In this document: positions 59,629 through 64,000 of the stretch, one piece after another
Layout of the letters: each line of letters opens with the position of its first letter
How positions within the stretch are numbered: position 1 is the first letter of the stretch
From: Chitinophagaceae bacterium
GTDB taxonomy: Bacteria; Bacteroidota; Bacteroidia; Chitinophagales; Chitinophagaceae
Assembly: GCA_017307755.1 (NCBI GenBank)
Contig: JAFKGQ010000012.1
Span: 1-64,000 of the forward strand
Length of the DNA: 64,000 nucleotides
Direction of reading: 5' to 3'
Position numbers and translations under genes: made by a program
The notes under the pieces: model-generated
What the model was told of the DNA's origin: nothing
What the model saw: the letters and a program-made list of their open reading frames with translations, nothing else
Database searches by the model: none

Positions 59629-60618
59629 GTGAAAAAATTCCTGGTCATACAAACGGCGTTTATAGGAGATGTTGTACTGGCTACAGGCATTATAGAGAAG
59701 CTCCACGCCTGTTTCCCGGGCGCACAAATAGACTTTCTACTCCGGAAAGGCAACGAGGCCTTGCTGGCGGGGCATCCTTTTCTCAATGAGGTGCTCATCT
59801 GGGATAAAAAGGAGCATAAGTTCCGCAACCTCTGGCGGCTGATCAGAAAAGTCCGCCGGACAAAGTATGACAAGGTCATCAATGTACAGCGTTTTGCCGC
59901 CACCGGTCTGCTGACGGTGCTCTCTGGCGCGGGAGAGAAGATCGGGTTCGACAAGAATCCGTGGAGCCGCTGGTTTACGAAAAGCATTCCGCATATTGTA
60001 AGCACCGCCGACGCTCCGCTGCATGAGGTGCAGCGTAACCAGGAATTGATACGATCCTTTACGGATGAAGCGCCTGCCATGCCGCGGCTTTATCCCGGGG
60101 AGGGGGACTTCAGAAAAGTGCATGAGTATAAAGATACTCCTTACATCACGATCTCTCCTGCTTCGGTGTGGTTTACAAAGCAATATCCAAAAGAGAAGTG
60201 GGTGGACTTCATAAAAAAGGCGCCGGATACATACAAAGTGTATTTGTTAGGAGCTTCTTCGGATGCAGCGCTGTGTGCATATATAAAAGGGGGGGATCCA
60301 CGGATCGTCGACCTGAGCGGGCGGCTCACCTTTTTGCAATCTGCCGCTCTTATGCGGGATGCCCATATGAATTACACCAACGATTCGGCGCCCATGCATT
60401 TTGCCTCGGCCCTCAATGCTCCTGTGACGGCTGTGTACTGCAGTACCATTCCCGCCTTTGGCTTTGGACCGCTGTCCGACAAAAAATTCATTGTAGAGAT
60501 ACAGGAACCCCTGGACTGCCGTCCCTGCGGGCTCCACGGATATAAAGCCTGTCCTTTAGGCCATTTCAAATGTGCGTATCAGATACGCGATGAGCAGTTG
60601 ATGAACAGTCTTGGATGA
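59629..60618 (+). CDS. GT9-family glycosyltransferase (heptosyltransferase-like)
   Basis: 329 residues from GTG 59629. KKFLVIQTAFIGDVVLATGIIEKLH is the N-terminal motif; YITISPASVWFTKQYPKEKWVDFI and MNYTNDSAPMHFASALNAPVTAVY are the GT9 C-terminal donor-site motifs. It adds a heptose-like sugar to lipooligosaccharide core. Follows the YrdC gene by 16 bp. Confidence 0.94.
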   Translation: MKKFLVIQTAFIGDVVLATGIIEKLHACFPGAQIDFLLRKGNEALLAGHPFLNEVLIWDKKEHKFRNLWRLIRKVRRTKYDKVINVQRFAATGLLTVLSGAGEKIGFDKNPWSRWFTKSIPHIVSTADAPLHEVQRNQELIRSFTDEAPAMPRLYPGEGDFRKVHEYKDTPYITISPASVWFTKQYPKEKWVDFIKKAPDTYKVYLLGASSDAALCAYIKGGDPRIVDLSGRLTFLQSAALMRDAHMNYTNDSAPMHFASALNAPVTAVYCSTIPAFGFGPLSDKKFIVEIQEPLDCRPCGLHGYKACPLGHFKCAYQIRDEQLMNSLG

Positions 60619-60669
60619 GGGCAGATCAAGTTGGTGGAGGGGGATGGAGAGTGTACCTTTGTAGCGTTT

Positions 60670-62088
60670 ATGGATATTATTTGCACTGAGAAAGAGCTAT
60701 TCGTATTCAATAAAATAGCCATGGCAGCCGGGGAGCTGGGCGTACCCTGTTTTTTGATCGGGGGATTTGTCCGTGACAAACTGATCGGCCGGCCTACGAA
60801 GGATGCTGACATCGTTTGTGTAGGAGACGGTATCGAATTGGCGCACAAGGTGGCCGGCAGTTTCCACCCCAGGCCCACCGTATCTTTTTTTAAAAATTTT
60901 GGTACCGCCCAGATAAAGCTTGACGACTGGGAGATCGAATTCGTAGGGGCCCGTAAGGAAAGCTACCGGCAGGAGTCCCGCAACCCGCAAGTCGTCCCCG
61001 GGACTATCGAGGATGACCAGCTTCGCCGCGATTTTACCATTAATGCCATGGCTATCAGTCTCAACAAGGAAGATTACGGCAGTCTCATCGATCCCTTTGA
61101 CGGGAAAAAGGACCTGGCAGACCGGATCATCCGGACGCCCCTGGACCCTTTGCAGACATTTAGCGACGATCCCCTGCGTATGATGCGGGCCATCCGCTTT
61201 GCCACGCAGCTGGATTTTACCATCGACGAGGCGGCTTTTAGAGCTATAAAAGAAGACGCCCACCGTATTGCCATCGTTTCCCAGGAAAGGATCACCGACG
61301 AACTGAATAAGATCATCGTCAGTCCAAAGCCTTCTATTGGATTTGACCTGTTGTACCGCAGCGGTCTTTTAAAGATCATCTTCCCGCAAATGGTGGACCT
61401 CGCCGGCGCGGAATACATCGATGGTATGGGGCATAAGGATAATTTCTATCACACGCTGCAGGTGCTGGATAACATCTCAAGGCATACAAACGACCTCTGG
61501 CTGCGTTGGGCTGCCATTCTCCATGATATCGGCAAGCCTGCCACCAAACGCTTTGAAAAGGACCAAGGCTGGACCTTCCATGGGCATGAAGTAGTGGGCG
61601 GCCGGATGGTGCCCAGGATATTTGCAAAGCTCAAGCTGCCGCAGAACGAGAAAATGCGTTTTGTAAGGAAAATGGTGGAATATCATCTTCGCCCTATCAG
61701 CCTTACCAAAGAAAATATCACTGATTCGGCCATACGCCGGCTGCTCTTTGACGCAGGCGATGACCTGGACGCTTTGATGACCTTATGTGAGGCCGATATT
61801 ACCTCCAAGAATAAACAAAAGGTCCGTCGCTATCTGGACAACTTTGAGCTGGTGAGGCAAAGGCTCAGGGAAGTGGAGGAAAAAGATCAGATACGCAACT
61901 GGCAGCCGCCGATCACGGGGGAGATGATCATGGAAAAATTTGGACTGCCGCCCGGCCGGATGGTAGGCGAGCTAAAGAATGCGATAAGAGAAGCTATCCT
62001 TGACGGAGTCATAGAGAACAATTATGAGGCCGCGGCCGAATTTATGATGAAAAAAGCCGCCGATCTCAAGTTAGTCCCAGTAAAATGA
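60670..62088 (+). CDS. CCA-adding/poly(A) polymerase-like tRNA nucleotidyltransferase with HD domain
   Basis: 472 residues from ATG 60670 (the frame from 60631 starts with TTG). The nucleotidyltransferase core has FLIGGFVRDKLIGRPTKDADIVCVG with the DxD, then DQLRRDFTINAMAISL and DDPLRMMRAIRFA; an HD domain (AILHDIGKPATKRFE) follows at about 270-340. This bipartite architecture is typical of CCA enzymes in Bacteroidota. Confidence 0.95.
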   Translation: MDIICTEKELFVFNKIAMAAGELGVPCFLIGGFVRDKLIGRPTKDADIVCVGDGIELAHKVAGSFHPRPTVSFFKNFGTAQIKLDDWEIEFVGARKESYRQESRNPQVVPGTIEDDQLRRDFTINAMAISLNKEDYGSLIDPFDGKKDLADRIIRTPLDPLQTFSDDPLRMMRAIRFATQLDFTIDEAAFRAIKEDAHRIAIVSQERITDELNKIIVSPKPSIGFDLLYRSGLLKIIFPQMVDLAGAEYIDGMGHKDNFYHTLQVLDNISRHTNDLWLRWAAILHDIGKPATKRFEKDQGWTFHGHEVVGGRMVPRIFAKLKLPQNEKMRFVRKMVEYHLRPISLTKENITDSAIRRLLFDAGDDLDALMTLCEADITSKNKQKVRRYLDNFELVRQRLREVEEKDQIRNWQPPITGEMIMEKFGLPPGRMVGELKNAIREAILDGVIENNYEAAAEFMMKKAADLKLVPVK

Positions 62089-62171
62089 GTGCTGGTGGAA
62101 TAGCAGGTGCAAATCCAAATAATTCATATTATATTGTGACCCAAATACCATTCTTGAATTAATCAGTGCTT

Positions 62172-62759
62172 ATGGCCATTTTGAAATTCAGGGTTTATTT
62201 CGAGGAAGACGATAGTATTTACCGGGATGTGGCAGTGAGACATACGCAGACCTTTTTACAACTGCATCAGGTGATCCTGCGCGCTTATGAATTTGACAGT
62301 AAGCACCAGGCCACTTTTTATCGCAGCAATGACAACTGGCAGCGGGGAAGGGAGATCAGCCTGGAAAAATATGACAAGTCTTATAAGGTCGAACCTTTGA
62401 TAATGGATGCAACAACCATTGGCTCGGAGATCCGCGACCCCAATCAGAAATTTATTTACGTATACGATTTCACTAAGAACTGGAGTTTTCTTGTGGAATT
62501 GATCAATGTGTCGAAGGAGGAGAGCGGGAAGCTGGATTATCCCGCCGTCGTCAAATCGGAAGGCATCCCACCCAGCCAATATGGCACCAAGGGGCTGGTG
62601 GGTGACAAACTCACCGAGATAGAGGAGAAGTATGATCTTACCAAGGGTACGGAAGGTTTTGGGGTAAAGGCGGAAGACGGCACGGATGCGGAGGCGGAGG
62701 AAGAGGAGAGTGAGAGTGAGAGCGAAGAGGAAAGTGAAGAATCCGGTACGGATGAATGA
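62172..62759 (+). CDS. Plasmid pRiA4b ORF-3-like protein with acidic tail
   Basis: 195 residues from ATG 62172. FRVYFEEDDSIYRDVAVRHTQTFLQLHQVILRAYEFD is the family N-terminus and YVYDFTKNWSFLVELINV the central motif. The last about 35 residues are almost all Glu, Asp and Ser, an unusual highly acidic tail. Function of the family is unknown. It overlaps miaA by 8 bp, so the two are translationally coupled. Confidence 0.85.
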   Translation: MAILKFRVYFEEDDSIYRDVAVRHTQTFLQLHQVILRAYEFDSKHQATFYRSNDNWQRGREISLEKYDKSYKVEPLIMDATTIGSEIRDPNQKFIYVYDFTKNWSFLVELINVSKEESGKLDYPAVVKSEGIPPSQYGTKGLVGDKLTEIEEKYDLTKGTEGFGVKAEDGTDAEAEEEESESESEEESEESGTDE

Positions 62760-63660
62760 CCCTACCGTCATTATTATTGTAGGCCCGACAGCAGCAGGCA
62801 AGACGGCAGCAGCCGTCCGCCTGGCACAGCAACTCTCCACAAAGATCATATCTGCCGACAGCCGTCAATGTTTTAGGGAGCTGAATATCGGCGTTGCCAA
62901 GCCGTCCTTTCAGGAGCTGAAAGCGGTGCATCATTATTTTATCAATTCCCATTCCATCCGGGAGGAAGTGACGGCTGCCCTGTTTGAAGAGCTGGCTCTG
63001 CAATGGACGGAGGATATCTTCCGGGAACAAACAGGGACCGGCAGGCCGCCTGTAGCCGTCATGGTTGGTGGTACGGGGCTATACGTAAAAGCTTATTCCC
63101 AAGGGCTTGACACCATTCCACCTATCGACCCTGGGGTCCGTCAGCAGATACAGCAGATGTATGAGACGGAGGGTATCGACTGGCTGCAAGCGCAGATCAG
63201 GAACAGCGACCCGGAGTTTTTTAGGGTAGGGGAGATACAAAACCCTCAGCGGCTGATGCGGGCATTGGAAGTGAAACAGTCTACCGGGCAATCCATATTG
63301 ATTTTTCGGACGCAGGAGAAGAAGCACCGTCCATTTAAAATAGAGAAGATTGGTCTTTCTCTGCCGAAAGAGGTCCTGCATGACCGTATCAACCTTCGGG
63401 TGGATAAGATGATGGAGGAGGGGCTATTGGAAGAGGTCAGGGGATTATTACCTTACCGCGAGTTGAATGCGTTGCAGACAGTGGGTTACAGCGAGCTTTT
63501 TGATCACCTGGAAGGGAAGCTTTCGCTGGATGAGGCTGTACAGCGTATCAAGATCAATACCCGCCGCTATGCCAAGCGGCAGATGACCTGGTTTCGCAAA
63601 GACCCTTCCGTCCGGTGGATAGACCTGGAACAGGCCGGGAATATTGCCGCCATCCTATAG
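62752..63660 (+). CDS. miaA: tRNA dimethylallyltransferase
   Basis: 302 residues from ATG 62752; the frame from 62686 lies inside the acidic tail of the previous gene and is basic-rich without family match. PTVIIIVGPTAAGKTAAAVRLAQ is the P-loop, SADSRQCFRELNIGVAKP the substrate motif, MVGGTGLYVKAY and QTVGYSELFDHLEG and RRYAKRQMTWFRKDPSVRWID the tRNA-side motifs. It modifies A37 of tRNAs reading U-starting codons. Confidence 0.97.
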   Translation: MNDPTVIIIVGPTAAGKTAAAVRLAQQLSTKIISADSRQCFRELNIGVAKPSFQELKAVHHYFINSHSIREEVTAALFEELALQWTEDIFREQTGTGRPPVAVMVGGTGLYVKAYSQGLDTIPPIDPGVRQQIQQMYETEGIDWLQAQIRNSDPEFFRVGEIQNPQRLMRALEVKQSTGQSILIFRTQEKKHRPFKIEKIGLSLPKEVLHDRINLRVDKMMEEGLLEEVRGLLPYRELNALQTVGYSELFDHLEGKLSLDEAVQRIKINTRRYAKRQMTWFRKDPSVRWIDLEQAGNIAAIL

Positions 63661-63683
63661 TTTTTTTGTATCTTAATGATACT

Positions 63684-64000
63684 ATGAGAAAAACTTTACT
63701 AACCTGCCTGCTCTTTGCCACGACGGCGTGTTTTGGGCAGGGCATTATACCTTATCATACTTCAGATGCGGCTACATCCGCCGCTCCGCCGTCCATCGCT
63801 ATCATACAAGGCGTACCATTTCCTCTGGAGAAATATGTCAGGATAGCCCAGGGCAGTCCTTTTTTCAGCGATAGGTGGATGAACGGGAAAGTGCTCTTGC
63901 AAAATGGACGTATCTCCAAAGACCTGCCACTGCGGATCAATCTTCTGGAGAATGAAGTAAATTACCTGGGCCCAACGGGCGGGGAGATGGTCATTACCGA
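63684..64000 (+). CDS. Secreted uncharacterised protein (3' end outside the window)
   Basis: ATG 63684 follows miaA by 23 bp. A signal peptide (MRKTLLTCLLFATTACFGQG) is followed by IIPYHTSDAATSAAPPSIAIIQGVPFPLEKYVRIAQGSPFF...; 105 residues are visible and the frame is open at the window end. No family recognised. Confidence 0.7.
   Translation, partial: MRKTLLTCLLFATTACFGQGIIPYHTSDAATSAAPPSIAIIQGVPFPLEKYVRIAQGSPFFSDRWMNGKVLLQNGRISKDLPLRINLLENEVNYLGPTGGEMVIT

Noticed and set aside
1..64000. CRISPR array
   Set aside because: No regularly spaced short direct repeats or cas genes were found.

Overview
The window looks like a Bacteroidota chromosome, most likely of the Chitinophagales. It carries a SusC/SusD pair with an ECF sigma/FecR regulatory couple, TAnnTTTG-type promoter elements, Gld-like ABC genes and Bacteroidota-style mobilization genes. 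The species cannot be read from the sequence alone.

Layout. 1-146 is the 3' end of a group II intron (domain V and VI after the last codons of its reverse transcriptase), cut by the window edge. 169-21125 is a glycan-utilisation locus. It holds a secreted beta-propeller-like protein, an MFS transporter, an AraC regulator, a clan GH-D-like secreted enzyme behind a LacI-type palindrome, and a GH116-like enzyme. A minus-strand set follows in the order sigma factor, FecR, SusC, SusD, and a 1530-residue secreted protein that fuses two complete purple-acid-phosphatase-like modules to a barrel-like domain. 21319-26149 is a compact cluster around a cysteine-free Crp/Fnr regulator. It has two GcvH-like proteins (one keeps the lipoyl lysine, one has lost it), two paralogous SAM methyltransferases, a DUF983 protein, a DUF1275 membrane protein and a PhnA-like protein. 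Both divergent gaps carry nearly the same 29-bp element with a Crp/Fnr-like core, which suggests a shared regulon. 26227-37417 is an AT-rich, patchwork island of four short-chain dehydrogenases, an F420-reductase-like protein, two HxlR regulators, an AraC regulator, a SnoaL-like protein and a GHKL ATPase with a DUF4325 tail. It also holds a truncated copy of a gene from the mobile element at 50-56 kb and three copies of an unusual dispersed repeat.

37584-42226 holds groES-groEL, a Kef-type antiporter, Hsp20 and two small unknown genes. 42439-49784 is a co-directional operon of a NEW3-type exported protein, two ABC ATPase/permease sets, a GldG-like protein and a DUF4340 protein, related in plan to gldA-gldF-gldG. 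49985-56404 is a mobilizable element: XRE regulator, two unknown genes, MOB relaxase, MobC, a repeat-rich candidate oriT, a 46-residue protein translationally coupled to a large serine recombinase, and a tRNA-Leu(CAG) gene that the recombinase frame reads through in antisense. 56518-64000 is ordinary housekeeping: lipoprotein, EamA exporter, dapD, a Sua5/TsaC-type gene, a GT9 glycosyltransferase, a CCA-adding enzyme-like protein, a pRiA4b ORF-3-like protein, miaA, and the start of an unknown secreted protein.

The most novel signals, in my view, are the dispersed repeat (28.3, 34.6 and 37.3 kb), which ends in structurally conserved but sequence-divergent intrinsic terminators and contains a tRNA-3'-end-like core, and the Crp/Fnr - GcvH-like - methyltransferase cluster.
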